A stretch of 64,000 nucleotides of DNA, taken from contig NC_068577.1 in NCBI RefSeq assembly GCF_025698545.1, positions 434,001-498,000 on the forward strand, written 5' to 3'. The stretch is from Gossypium raimondii (taxonomy: Eukaryota; Streptophyta; Magnoliopsida; Malvales; Malvaceae). The translations under genes were made by a program, and so were the position numbers. Shown piece by piece: positions 11,400 to 23,240 of the stretch (positions within the stretch are counted from its first letter, which is position 1; each line of letters begins with the position of its first letter). A model generated the notes under the pieces. It saw only the letters and a program-made list of their open reading frames with translations, searched no databases and had not been told where the DNA came from.

Positions 11400-12826
11400 T
11401 GTAATAACCAATTTTTGCCCGATCCACTAAGAAAACAAACAAAAAAATAAAGTCTCAAAATTACAACAAACAAAACCAGGCCTAAAATTAAACAAACCCA
11501 ATAGGCCCAAAAATTTAAAAAAAAAACTTAGCCCAAATAGCATTAACATTTACAGCAGAAAGGAGCAAACCCTAGCCCCCAAGCGTCCAGCGCCGCAAGA
11601 ACCAAGCTCCCTCACGCACACCACCACCGCTGCTAGCCAATCGTTGGCCTTCCACGCGCGTCAGACCTCTTGCAAAGAGAAATCAATGCAAGACGGTAGA
11701 AACAATAACAAAACGACAAAAAAATATAACTTATGAGTCTTGTAACTTGGCTATAACAGCCGAAGTATCCTCTTTGTAACTTTTTTACACACACTAGAAA
11801 TCAAAAGCCGAATAGAAATCTTAAAAGGTTGACCCTTTACTATTTCTACTTTGTTTTCTTGTTTTTCTTTTCTTTTCTTTATCTATTTTATTTTATTTTA
11901 TTTTTTACAAATCCATTTTAAATAATTATAATAAAAATCAAAATAAAGAAAAGGAAAGGAAAACCTTACCTGGAACCGCCGCGTGGCCCCGTCGACGGAG
12001 GTCCCTTCGCCGTCGTCGGAGTCGAGCTAAAAGGGGTGGTTAGATTCCTCCTTTTTCTTTCGGCCTCTCATCACCGGTACCGTCCACCGGACTTAAAAGG
12101 GGGTTAAAAGCCCCGTCTTTCGCCACTGCCCGTCGACCATGGCGGCGGAGCTGTCTGCTAATCAGAGAAAGTGAGGGGAGAGTAGAGAAAATGAGAGTTT
12201 TAGGGTTTTTTTTTTAGGTTTTAAAAAAATTTGATTTTATAAGACATTGAAAAGGCGTCGTTTCAGCAGGCCTCCCCAGGGGCCAAAACGGTGTCGTTTT
12301 GGGGAGGCCGACCTGTGACCCGACCTGCAGCCCACAGGATCCGAGTGTTTTTGCAGTGAATGGGAAAATTCTGCGCGAGGTCCCTCCATCTTGTGCCTGA
12401 AGTGCAATTTGACTCTTTTTATTTTTTTGATTTGGGCCGCGAATTTTGTGTCTATTTCAATCTGGCCTTTTGGCCATATGCGGTCTTTTGCATTGAAACG
12501 CTGCGCTCTAGGACTGGGACATATTGCCCGATCAGTCCTCCAGCCTTTAAGCGCATTCAATTTCAGCCCCCATAGCAACCTGTTTTATTTATTTGCAATT
12601 TATACCCGAATTTCGTTTCAATTTCAATTCGATCCTTAGTCATTTATTTATTTATTTATTAAAATAAAAGGGGGCTGTTTTATTTGATTTTTTTCCCACT
12701 TATTTAGTAGATTTCAACCCTTTTTAAGTCAGATTTATATTAGTTTATTTATTTACTTGCTTCTTATTTTCCTTTTAGGTTGGCTTGTTATTTTACTTTT
12801 TGCCCTTCTTCTTCTTCTTCTTCTTC

Positions 12827-12870
<44 letters not shown>

Positions 12871-12892
12871 ATTTATTATTATTGTTGTTGTG

Positions 12893-12933
<41 letters not shown>

Positions 12934-13700
12934 TGGCACCATTCTCATTATTGTTTATGCTTGTTAACTTTATGATTCATTAACATTAGTGTTAGGTATG
13001 TTACATTTTATTATGAACATTACGTCATGGTTATTTAAAATGAATGTTGTACTATCATATTTAGCCATGTATAACTCCTTTTACGTATTAAACGATTTCT
13101 CTAAAAAATAATAAATTAAACGTACATTTTTATCCAATTCAAAAATTTTAAAATAAGGTAATATTTTGCGTTTGAAAATTTGAGAAAACGTGCCCTAACG
13201 TGCTGGGTTTTGATTTTTCGTTCGACCAAATCACTAAATATTCTCTTAAATTTTCAAAGTACAGGTTTTGGGAACTATAAGGTAATCTTGGTTTCGAGGG
13301 TTAAAATATTGTATCCTAACGTGTTGGATGTAATATTCCTTCAAAACAAGAGAATTCTAAATTTCAACCCTTGTTATTCGAGTTTTTTTTTTGGATCGTA
13401 TTTAAAAAAAAAACTCCTCAAAGTTTTCAATCTTTGACATTTAGACATCTATTAATTGATTAGGTACCAATTTTTGGGCGCATTGAGGGTGCTACCCCTT
13501 CCTCCTGCGTAATCGACTCCTGGACCCGATTTCTTAAAATATCGTAAACCAAAATCATTGTTTTGATAAAATCGAATTTTTTTGTTAAAACAACCATTAC
13601 GAGGTGGTCCGATCACACCTAAACAAAAAGGACCGGTGGCGACTCCATTGTCGTTTTCACAATTTAAGTCGACCATATTTTCAAAAAAATGGTTTCGACA
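11400..13700 (+). mobile_element. Complete-looking solo LTR (probable Ty3/gypsy), 2.3 kb
   Basis: It begins TGTAATAACC at 11400 and ends TTTCGACA at 13700, with TG...CA termini. It shows the same block order as 1727-3915: a 'gccc' rich head, an 'aaccctagccccc' block, a GC-rich block at 11970-12140, and 'ggcgtcgtttt' near 12255. No internal domains are present. The five bases on the two sides (gagtt, atgtt) do not match, so there is no target-site duplication. The left flank belongs to one type of array spacer and the right flank to another, which indicates recombination at or next to the LTR. Confidence 0.7.
12808..12932. repeat. TTC/TTA trinucleotide microsatellites inside the LTR
   Basis: A short (TTC)n run passes into (TTA)n at about 12827-12869. 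A second (TTA)n run follows at about 12894-12932 after an interruption with 'ttgttgttgtgg'. Low-complexity Leu/Ile/Tyr frames here are artefacts of the repeat. Confidence 0.9.
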
Positions 13701-15277
13701 ATGTTTGTTTTTATCTGTTAGAAAATTCTATTAATATATTGAAGAATGATATTACAGAATATTTAGTAAAATAATTTGTATTAATAATAGTTAATTCTGC
13801 CTTTGTGGCTAAGCTCATGGAAATCATTTAAAAATAAAATCTAATAAATAATTAAACATTTGATTTAAAATTAATAATAATAACAAAGTAATATGTATGA
13901 AATTTAAATAGCTAAATACATTTGATTAAGATTTATGTTTTGTTCTAAATTTGGTTTCTTAATACTTCTTCGAATAAGTTGGTATTGAGTTGATTCATGA
14001 TACCAATTTAGTCATGGTTAAATAACTATATAGGTAAAAAGCTAAATATTTAAGATGATCGATGCCTTGTGAAAATAACACCATTTAAATTTATATAAAT
14101 GCATGAAAATTACAAAAATACTCAATAACAATATTTATTAATAATTTAAATTTTGATTTTTTTAGTTTTCTTTTATTCAATTGGTGTCAAGTTAAATCGT
14201 GACACTAACTCGATCGATCACACACTTAAAAATAATATAAATACATAGAATATGACGTGAGTGATAGACCAATTTTATGTAAAATTTTAATATAAAATAA
14301 CAATAAAGGTTTGATTGAAACGGTAAAATTAAATATTTAAGTTGCTTGATGTCTTATGCAAAGGTTTAAATCGCATCATTTGCTTATTTCCCTAAGTTTA
14401 AGTTGTTCCTTATAACTTTTATAAAATGTGTGAAAATACAAAACACCCTATGATAATGTTTATTAATTGTTTAAAATTTGAGTTTTTAGTACTTTCTCTA
14501 ATTAAATTAGTGTCGAGTTGATTCGTAACATCAACTCAATCACACTTAAATTGAAGTTTAGATGCATGGAACACCAGGTGAGTGAGAGTGATAGACGTGA
14601 TTTATGAAAAAATTTCATGTAAAATAACAATGAAGTTTTGGTTAAAATAATAAATTTAATTTGTAATATTTAAAATGATAATTTTACACATAGAATACTT
14701 GCCATTTGCATATTTTTCATAAGTTTATTTTATTTTTAAAATAAATTTTATATAAAGGTATGAAATGCAAAAGCACCTTCTAATAACATTTATTAATCGT
14801 TAAAATTTTGATTTTTAAGTACTTTGCCTAATCGAGTTGGTGTCGAGTTAGTCCATGATATAACTTAGACACATAATTAGACAACAATGTAAAAGTGTAG
14901 ATACATAGATCACAATAAGCGTGATAAGTAAATTGTATGTAAAAAACTCATATAAATATTATATTAATAGATGAGAACATCTGTATTTAAAAAAAATCGA
15001 GAAAGATGATTGCAATCTTAATTAGTACTCAAAAAAGAAAAAAAAAATTAAGCAATAAGATTTCATAGAGATATAAAATGTTTACTAACACACAAAAAAA
15101 AAAAAAAAAACAAAGTAGAAAACTAACCCCCAGCCCCCCAATTTGCCGTCCACAGTAGTTGTGACCTTGTTATATAATCTTCAATTCTTAATAATCTATA
15201 CTATATATATAGAACACAGACACTTAAAACATGCAATAAGCAAACCATGATGATGACCCAAATTTTATGTGAAAATA
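13701..15277. other. AT-rich DRP4 3' flank, second copy
   Basis: It is homologous to 6388-7942 and 21687-23240, starting sharply at 'atgtttgtttttatctg' next to the LTR end. The same 'ggtgtc' motif series recurs near 13978, 14181, 14508 and 14838. No gene is seen. Confidence 0.6.
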
Positions 15278-17341
15278 TTAAACCAAGCAAGCATCATAAG
15301 CAACAATCCTATCCATGATCTTGGCCACACTATCTTTGGACTCCTTTAACACCTTGATGCTGTTTTTAAGCTTCTCACGCTTTGCAACAATGGCAGGAGA
15401 TTCCACCAGCATCATCTTTATCCCATGTCCATCTGGTCCCATCAGCTCCTTCACAATCTCATCAATGTCATGGTGTACAAGATTATGAACATGGTATCGT
15501 AAATGCAATGCCATGGAATCAACCAATCTCACCTTAAATATCTTCCAATAAGCAACCATTCTCATCTTCAGGTCGAAAGCTTGTTGCAGGATCGAAACAT
15601 CCGAGTGTTTTCTAAGATGTTCGATTTGGATTTCCCCTAAACCTTGGAGATCCACACTGCAAGGCAGCGGCCGCATGTTTGTTCCAGATATTTGGTTTAT
15701 GAAATGGTCTTGTTGCTTCATGAGCTTATTCCACTCCATCATGTAATCAGGGTTACATGTATAGCCTGTTAGCTTCTCCATTTCTACAATCTCTTTCACC
15801 CTATTGATTGATTGCTCCCTCAGCTTTTGAACAAGGTTGTGAGCAGCTCCTTTCGCGGATACCTTGAGGTGATAATACATTTCCGAGTGGCGCGTCAAAA
15901 CAGACATCACCACATCGTCTATGTAATCCCAATACTTTTCGCTGAGTTTGATAGGGAGATACGATATCCTCTCGACTTTTCTCCTTAAGATACGAAGGAA
16001 TGCTTCACAGGGAAGGAAGTTCGGTAGTTCGATCCCCCTAGCATCTTCCAAACCCTTGATCTCTTCTGTTAAAAAGTCTTTTGATAGATTACTTTCCTCG
16101 CAGTTGTGAAGCTCATCGGAGAACCGGTTCAGCATTTCAACAAACCGAGCAGTCCCGTGCTTCGTGTTGTCCTCGGGGTATTCATCAAATTCCCCCCTCC
16201 AAAGAAGTTTCTTCAGGGATTCTTTAGCTGCTTGAATGATCCTCATCATAGCTTGAGTGGCATCAGCAATAGAAGTTAAGGCCTTTGGCATTTTCTCTAG
16301 CTCTGAAACATTTGCATCCAGCTTTGCACTAATGTTTTTAACAATCTCTGGCAAGCACTTTGCAATTGCATTAGCTTGAATTCGGACAAGCTTTTGAGCC
16401 AAAACATGAACACCCACAATTGATTTATCAATACATGACAAATGTGCATTAGTTTCGAACAATCTAGCCTCTTCCTTCCTTGCTTCTTCATAGGATTCAT
16501 CACCAATCCGATTCCGAACACAAACATAACCAAGTCCTATATTCACATCATCTGCAGTAACCTTGTCAACAAGCCCTTCGGGGGCCCTATCTACTTTAGT
16601 AACCACAGCAAGAGTTCTCTCACCATTCTTGTCCACTTGTTGCGACATCCTAATGGATTCACAAGTTGAAAAATCAACCGTAGCCGACAGAACATTAAGG
16701 ATAATGCTTTCCTTTGGTGTTATGTACTGCATGATGATGTCCCGGATCTGCTCATATATGTTGTCAGGCTGACCATGGACAGGAACTCTGGTAATTCCAG
16801 GAAGATCAACCATGGTAAGATCAGGAACCCCATCTTTTCTCACCACCAAAGTCAAAGGGATGTCAGATATGCTCTTACCCGGGCCTGCAACCTCATCCGT
16901 TGCAATGTTTATGGCTGTTGCAATCTGGGGTTCCTCCACTGGGACCATTTTGCCATTGTACTCCAAGTAGAGCTCTGGCCTTGGACTTGCATGGTTCTGC
17001 AACCTGATTATGAGAGGTACCCTGGTGCAAATGCCCTGGCTACGAGGAAGGTTAACACCAGCCAAGGATTCAAGAACACTAGACTTGCCTGATGACTGGT
17101 CTCCAACCACAACAATTGTGGGGAGCTGTATGCCTTCTTTCATCACCATGAGCAGCCTGAGCCTGTCGATGACATCAAGCAAAGGTCGGATTTTGTCATT
17201 GTATGATGAAATAATTGGGGCTTGAGCTGCTGCTGCTCCCACCACCTTAGGTTCTTCCATAGGAGGAGTTGCTGGTTTAGAATCTTCATAATCATTGATG
17301 ACACCAATGCTCCCCGAATCAGCTTCATCATAGCTACCCAT
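15278..17341 (-). CDS. DRP4C: Dynamin-related protein 4C-like GTPase, copy C, intact (687 aa)
   Basis: This is the only uninterrupted copy, a single exon. The GTPase domain carries G1 GDQSSGKS (80-87), G2 Thr106 in CTRVPL, G3 DLPG (179-182) and G4 TKVD (248-251). The stalk follows, with a variable loop at about 555-577 (NMRPLPCSVDLQGLGEIQ), and a GED-like end runs to residue 687. There is no PH domain and no proline-rich tail, as in plant DRP4 and animal Mx proteins. Proteins of this superfamily assemble into GTP-hydrolysing oligomers on membranes; the cellular job of DRP4 is not established. The start MGSYDEADSG is conserved in the copies that retain their 5' end. A degraded GDSL gene lies about 0.4 kb upstream on the same strand. 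Confidence is high for the family and lower for the C symbol. Confidence 0.95.
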   Translation of the reverse strand: MGSYDEADSGSIGVINDYEDSKPATPPMEEPKVVGAAAAQAPIISSYNDKIRPLLDVIDRLRLLMVMKEGIQLPTIVVVGDQSSGKSSVLESLAGVNLPRSQGICTRVPLIIRLQNHASPRPELYLEYNGKMVPVEEPQIATAINIATDEVAGPGKSISDIPLTLVVRKDGVPDLTMVDLPGITRVPVHGQPDNIYEQIRDIIMQYITPKESIILNVLSATVDFSTCESIRMSQQVDKNGERTLAVVTKVDRAPEGLVDKVTADDVNIGLGYVCVRNRIGDESYEEARKEEARLFETNAHLSCIDKSIVGVHVLAQKLVRIQANAIAKCLPEIVKNISAKLDANVSELEKMPKALTSIADATQAMMRIIQAAKESLKKLLWRGEFDEYPEDNTKHGTARFVEMLNRFSDELHNCEESNLSKDFLTEEIKGLEDARGIELPNFLPCEAFLRILRRKVERISYLPIKLSEKYWDYIDDVVMSVLTRHSEMYYHLKVSAKGAAHNLVQKLREQSINRVKEIVEMEKLTGYTCNPDYMMEWNKLMKQQDHFINQISGTNMRPLPCSVDLQGLGEIQIEHLRKHSDVSILQQAFDLKMRMVAYWKIFKVRLVDSMALHLRYHVHNLVHHDIDEIVKELMGPDGHGIKMMLVESPAIVAKREKLKNSIKVLKESKDSVAKIMDRIVAYDACLV

Positions 17342-17734
17342 TTTTTAGAAGTCGAGACAGGATGGGAATTGGCCAAACTTGATGTTTTAGACGGTTTTTT
17401 TTTTTTGTTGGAATTTGGAAAGCAATAAACTTGAACTAAAGTGAAGACAAATTCAATGAAGCATGTTTGGCTTTATAATGAAAATTAAAATAGGGTAAAG
17501 CACCAAAAATAGGAACAATAAAGCGATAGCATCCTATACCAAACCCCAAGAAACAAGCAAACGAAGCTACAATGGGAATGGAAAATTTTAGGTTATACTT
17601 TGAATTGTAGAAAATAATGATACAAGGACAGAAGAGAGGAAACAGAACAAAATCAAATCGTGACCGACCGAAAGTTGAGTGTGTCGATGACAGAAAGTTC
17701 GAAACATAAACAGCCCCACAAGTTCCTACAGGAA
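17342..17734 (-). promoter_or_regulatory. 5' leader/upstream region of intact DRP4 copy C
   Basis: The sequence is shared with the other array copies. On the minus strand a 'cattataaag' box at 17471-17480, about 130 bp before the ATG, is a plausible TATA element. Copies A, F and H have 'cattatcaag' at the same place. The region between the box and the ATG is an A/T- and C-rich leader with a T run (plus strand) near 17395-17406. Confidence 0.45.
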
Positions 17735-18200
17735 CTAGACAGCAGAACTATATGAAACAATGTATTCACATTGAAGTTTCGGATAGATGCCACGTACAAG
17801 CCATGTTGCCATTACCTCATATGCTCTTTGTGTCAAATGAGTTCCATCCCAACTAAGCTGTTCATTAGGGTTTTCGCATACCGGTACTTTTGGATCTCCG
17901 CACCAACTTGATAAGCCAGAATTGTAGTCTCCCCCAATTCCGCAGCAAGCTTTTTGCAATGATGTTGGATCAAAACCAGTTGAGATTTTTCGAAAACTCA
18001 GAACATGACTAGAACCATTCACAGTACGATCACATAAACTTATGGATGCAAATAAATCAGACTTACCAAGCAGATCAGCTTTGCTCAAAAGCCACAGGAA
18101 TGCATTGTAGTAGTCACCGTAGACAACGATTACATCTGGATGTTTTTCTTTTAGCTGATCAGCAATAGCTTGTTGAAGAAGATGATTATGATAGATTGAA
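17735..18200 (-). pseudogene. GDSL esterase/lipase remnant, exons 5 and part of 4 (unit C)
   Basis: Exon 5 (17976-17735) keeps FDPTSLQKACCGIGGDY and the block V Asp/His site (SWDGTHLT). The 3' part of exon 4 (about 18200-18067) keeps VVYGDYYNAFLWLL. Exons 1-3, including the nucleophile Ser and the block III Asn, are gone. The acceptor in front of exon 5 has changed from CAG to CTG, so even the remaining exons would not splice normally. The segment between the two exons reads open by chance. Exon 4 has a 3-bp in-frame insertion (AIADQLKEKHPD). Confidence 0.8.
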
Positions 18201-18506
18201 AAAAAGCCTTGACTTCGTCCCTTTCGTATACCTACTCTAAGACAAAAAAAAATCATTTTATTAATTAAGCTTTTTGTTTATTAATAATTTGTTTTTTTTT
18301 TCAAATTCATTAAATATAATTAAAAATATTTGGAAGAAAAATCTAATGGTAGACTAGATAGTTAAGATAATATCTGAGAGAGATCGATGTTCGAGTATTT
18401 GTTGAAGTTCCTACGTAACTTATAACAATTTTACAAACCGATAGAGATAATAGTTTATTCGAACATTTATTTTAATAGAGTGAAGAAACCCAATTATTTA
18501 ATTTAT
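18201..18506. other. Spacer derived from GDSL upstream DNA
   Basis: It contains 'cttgacttcgtccctttcgtatacc', which lies about 330 bp upstream of the intact GDSL start, now joined directly to exon 4. No gene is seen. Confidence 0.6.
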
Positions 18507-19105
18507 GGGTAAACTACATAAAGGGTAACACAACTATAAAAAGTTACAAAATGTTCATCTAACTATTCAATATTGTTTTTTAGATCACCCGCTAACGGTG
18601 GCAACTTTTAAATTTTGAATAATAGAAATTTAACCCTCAACACTTATATATTGTATCAATTTAGTCTTGATTCTAAAAAAATTTAACTCTCAACATTTAC
18701 ACATTGTATAATTTGGTCTCTCTTTTGTAATTTTGCTTTTCTTTGTGACATTTAGTGTTAATTTTAAAAGAATAAGAAAAGAAAAAATTATTATCTTGGA
18801 TTTACGGGTGCTCCTATTTTTATATATTTTAATCAAATTTAATCGATAAATTTATTTTTAACTTTTAAGTGAAAGGGTAAAGAAAAACAAAGTTGTACCA
18901 GAAAAAAGAAGAAGATCAAACTACCCAATGTATAAATGTTGATAGTTAATTATTTCTGGAATCAAGATTAAATTGACATAATTTATAAATATTGAGGGTT
19001 AAAGTTGATATTATGCGAATATTAAAAGTTGCCACCGATGATCAGTAACCAAAAAAGACAAAACTGAATAACTTAGTGATCATTTTGTAACACTTCATAA
19101 ATTTT
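18507..19105. mobile_element. Foldback / MITE-like element with long inverted repeats (spacer C)
   Basis: The left half contains 'gttacaaaatg-tca', then 'cggtggcaacttttaaatttt', 'aatttaaccctcaacactt' and 'tcaatttagtcttgattc'. The right half contains the reverse complements in reverse order: 'aatcaagattaaattgaca', 'gagggttaaagttgatatt', 'aaaagttgccaccgatgatc' and 'gatcattttgtaac'. The element is about 600 bp, with arms of about 200 bp and no coding capacity. Exact ends and target duplication are uncertain. Confidence 0.65.
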
Positions 19106-19951
19106 AGTACAAAATTAAGTGAATGTTAACGTGTTTGAAGCAAATCTCGATGAACATGTCATGCAACGCATAGCTAAAGCGGTAGATAAGAGCTTTAGAC
19201 CTCTTTTAGTTAAATGGTATCATTATGATTATAGTGCCTCTTAAATGTCAATTGTTCAATTTAGTTCCTCTCTAGCTTTTAATTAAATGGAACAATTGTA
19301 ATTTAGACCCTTTTCAAATGTTTAAATTTAATTTGAGTTATTTTAATGTAAAATATTTTAGCTTTGTCCCCTATTTTTTTAATTTTATCTTGGCTCTTCA
19401 TCACATAATTCATGACTGACATATATGCCATAGGTCATAAGATTGAGTCAAACTATGCACAAACTCTTTAGTTTCACCTGTTTGAGCACTTCAAGGCGTT
19501 CTCACTCTCTAAACCCACCAAGGATCTAGACAAAGTCGGGAGACAAAACTCCGACTGGGGACAATACTGGACTTGCTTATATCTGCTTTATAGTTGTATT
19601 TGTAGCATACAATGTATATTTTGTCAAATTTGAATACTTCTTGTTTGCTTGTCTATTATTCTTTTGATAGAAGACACAACTTTGTTTATTTGTATGTCCA
19701 TATAATTTGTTACATTCGATCTGTGAACCATATTTGAACTTCATATTGTCAACCATGCCACTTGTTCAATGGAAAATTACCTTTGTTGATTTGTTCTTGG
19801 TTGACATTAAGTTCAAGGTTCGAATCAGGAAAACCAATCTCTCTCCCCTTATTATATTTATGTATATACATGTATTTGACCTTCATGTTTGTTGGTGAGA
19901 AAATGGTACAGAGTAAACTGAATTTTGCTTTTTGTTTGGTGTGTTTCCTAG
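19106..19951. other. Spacer and possible upstream part of the unrecognised gene
   Basis: 19120-19430 is array spacer ('gcaacgcatagctaaagcggtag', 'gacctcttttagttaaatgg'). After about 19437 the sequence is unique in this window. An open plus-strand stretch at about 19475-19580 (HFKAFSLSKPTKDLDKVG, then QNSDWGQYWTCLY) could be an exon of the gene that follows, but its borders are not clear. Confidence 0.4.
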
Positions 19952-21333
19952 GGAAAGCTTTATGGAAGCCAACAAGAATGGAAATTTGGTTGATGTTGAT
20001 CGGAAGGCGTTCGAAACTTGGAAAAACATGAGCGAGGAGGTATCGGTCGCTTGCTCCTCCCACTTTATCGTAACTTTTCATTGGAAGTTTTCTGTTGTAA
20101 TTTTGTATTGAGTATCGTCCCGAGTATTTTCTTTCATGGGAGAGGAAACAAAATGTTACTCAAGCTGGAAAGTTGAACTCAGCCTACATGAAGGATATGA
20201 CTGAAGCGGAGAAAAATATTATACAGGTAACTGGGATTCAGAGTTTATGAATGCTAATTTCGTATAATTTAAACTTTCTAGAGCGACCAAAATATGTTGT
20301 TGGTGTAATTGGTGAAATTGTTTGTTGTGCTTTCATAGCAATGCTGATACATTCTGAATATTTGATCATGGAACTTGTTCCGTAGATTCTTAATTCAGAA
20401 CTATGAAGAGGGGCATACTAAGGCATACTAAAGATGCATGATTTTGAACTCATGATCCTCTCATCTTTACGTAATCTATGTTGCCACTCGGTTTTCCCCC
20501 TATCGTTGTCAATTATTGTCATCACAATTGCTTTTCAATGATTTTTTTAGTAAGAATTAGTATCTTTTCTTTGTTTTGTCCACAAAAGTAAGAATGATAT
20601 ATGATAGCTGTGATTTATCTGACAATTAGCTTCTCTAAATCTTTCACCCTAATCAATTGTCAAAAATTTGCTGTTCTTGTGCTTATTGGCTTCTCGTTTT
20701 TAACTTGAAAGTTAGCTTATCTATTGTTCAAACATCAAAATGGAACAAAGTTTTGCATCGTATTTGAAGTTATTAATGAGTTCTTTTCTTTAGGTGGATG
20801 ATGAGGCTGATTCAGCAATGGTTGGGAAATTTGATCAGGTTTGTATATATGTTTGGAGCACAAAAAACATAGCAAATATAGATAAATTTACGTATTGTAT
20901 ATCTACTTGTGCTTAAACTAAGTCATTCCCCTGCCAGTTGAGGCTCTGAAACCTTTGGGCACTGAAGTTCGAGTTTCACTATGTAAATCATGTGTTGGTT
21001 CTCCCCCAGATTTATTTTGTTTACTTAGTTAGAGTTGAGTTAGCTTCAGTGAATGTAACGATTGATTATGTTAGTTCCCCCCTCTTTTGCCACCTCTTCT
21101 TCGTTGAATTTACAGTTCTATGAAGATTATGGGTACTATGAAACATCTGATAATGATGTTGAACCACACCACTCTGGAGGATTCGAGAGCTTAAACACAA
21201 CTGAACGGTAATCGAAGTCTTCCCCACTTTTCAGTTCAATTACCTAACTTAACTGCAATCATATATTGTCCACAAGACCAATAAGTTATGACTTTCATGA
21301 AGCAGGGAAACTGCTATCGAGGGCGGAACTTGA
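19952..21333 (+). pseudogene. 3' end of an unrecognised multi-exon gene, copy 2
   Basis: Five exon segments with GT/AG borders stay in frame: 19952-20039 (ESFMEANKNGNLVDVDRKAF...), 20143-20226, 20794-20838, 21116-21207 and 21306-21333 (stop). Together they give a hydrophilic C-terminus of about 113 residues ending LNTTERETAIEGGT. This copy extends further 5' than the one at 4692, but no start codon or promoter could be assigned. It could be the tail of a live gene with upstream exons that I cannot place, or a captured fragment. It converges on DRP4 copy D. I do not recognise the family. Confidence 0.55.
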
Positions 21334-23240
21334 AGATGTTCTGGTTTTTGTTGAACCCTTTTTTGTTTCTTGTCAATGGGACCTTATCCAACTGGCAATG
21401 GTGGAAAAAAAAAGTTTTCCATTTTGATTCATTTGTTAAGGCAAGTCATTTGGCCATCGTAAAGTAGTTATAGGGTTTTAGCCTTCGGAGCAGATTGGTA
21501 TTTATTTGTTCCTTGGCAGAGGCAGTGGCAATGGCAATGGCAATGGGGGTTTCACAGGTGAGTGGCAAGGGCTATCGAGGAAGCATCTTTTTGTCTATAT
21601 TTTTTTAGTTTTGTGGAGTTTGGTTGATGGAATGAATAGGTGACATGTTGGGTTGGATAAAATAATCTATATTTTATCGAAGTTATGTTTGTTTTTATCT
21701 GTTAGAAAATTCTATTAATATATTGAAGAATGATATTAGAAAATATTTAGTAAAATAATTTGTATTAATATAATAGTTAATTATGCCTTTGTGGCTAAGC
21801 TCATGGAAATCATTTAAAAATAAAATCTAATAAATAATTAAACATATGATTTGAAAGTAATAATAATAACAAAGCAATATGTACGAAATTTAAATAGGTA
21901 AATACATTTCATTAAGATTTATGTTTTGTTCTAAATTTGGTTTCTTAATACTTCTTCGAATAAATTGGTGTCGAGTTGATTCATGATACCAATTTAGTCA
22001 CATGGTTAAATAACTATATAGATACAAAAGTTAAATATTTAAGATGATTGATGCCTTGTGAAAATAACACCATTTAAATATATATAAATGTATGAAAATA
22101 CTGAAAAATACTCAATAACAATATTTATTAATCATTTAAATTTTGATTTTTTAGTATATTTTTAATTCAATTGGTGTCAAGTTAAATCGTGACACTAACT
22201 CAGTCACACACTTAAAAATAATATAAATACATAGAATATGACGTGAGTGATGAGACCAATTTTATGTAAAATTTTAATATAAAATAACAATAAAGGTTTG
22301 TTTGAAACTGTAAAATTAAAGATTTAAGTTGCTTGATGTCTTATGTAAAGATTTAAATCGCATCATTTGCTTATTTCCTTAAGTTTAAGTTGTTCCTTAT
22401 AACTTTTATAAAAATGTGTGAAAATACAAAACACCCTATGATAACGTTTATTAATTGTTTAAAATTTGAGTTTTAGCACTTTCTCTAATTAAATTAGTGT
22501 CGAGTTGATTCTTAACATCAACTCAATCACACTAAATTAAAGTTTAGATAGATAAAACACCGGTGGGTGAGTGATAGACTGGATTTATGAAAAATTTCAT
22601 GTAAAATAACAATGAAGTTTTGGTTAAAATAATAAATTTAATTTGTAATATTTAAAATGATAAATTTACACATAGAATACTTGCCATTTGCATATTTTTC
22701 ATAAGTTTATTTTATTTTTAAAATAAATTTTATATAAAGGTATGAAATGCAAAAGTAACTTATCATAATATTTATTAATCGATAAAATTTTTATTTTTTA
22801 GTACTTTGTCTAATCGAGTTAGTGTCGAGTTAGTCCATAATATAACTTAGACACATAATTAGAAAACAATATAGAAGTGTAGATACATAGATCACAATGT
22901 GCGTGATAAGCAAATCTTATGTAAAAAACTCATATAAATACCATATTAATAGATGAGAACATCTGTATTTAAAAAAAATCCAAAAGATGATTGCATACCA
23001 AGGAACATTGGAATCTTAGTACTCAAAAAAGCAAAAAAAAAAAAAAAGCAATAAGATTTCATAGAGATATAAAATGTTTACAACAGTAAATTAACACAAA
23101 AAAAAAAACAAAACAAAACAAAGTAGAAAACTAACACCCCCCACCCCGGTTTGCGTCCACAGTAGTTGTGACCTTATTATATAGAATACACACACTTAAA
23201 ACATGCAATAAGCAAACCACCCAAATTTTATGTGAAAATA
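21334..23240. other. AT-rich DRP4 3' flank, third copy
   Basis: It is nearly identical to 6035-7942, with small differences mainly in run lengths. The same four 'ggtgtc' motif blocks recur (near 21967, 22173, 22496 and 22819). No gene is seen. Confidence 0.65.

Noticed and set aside
12757..12983. Overlapping frames rich in Leu, Ile and Tyr
   Set aside because: They are produced by TTC/TTA microsatellites inside an LTR.
19749..20081. Minus-strand frame of 110 codons over 19749-20081
   Set aside because: It is antisense to the plus-strand gene whose splice borders keep frame across five exons; it has no recognisable motif.
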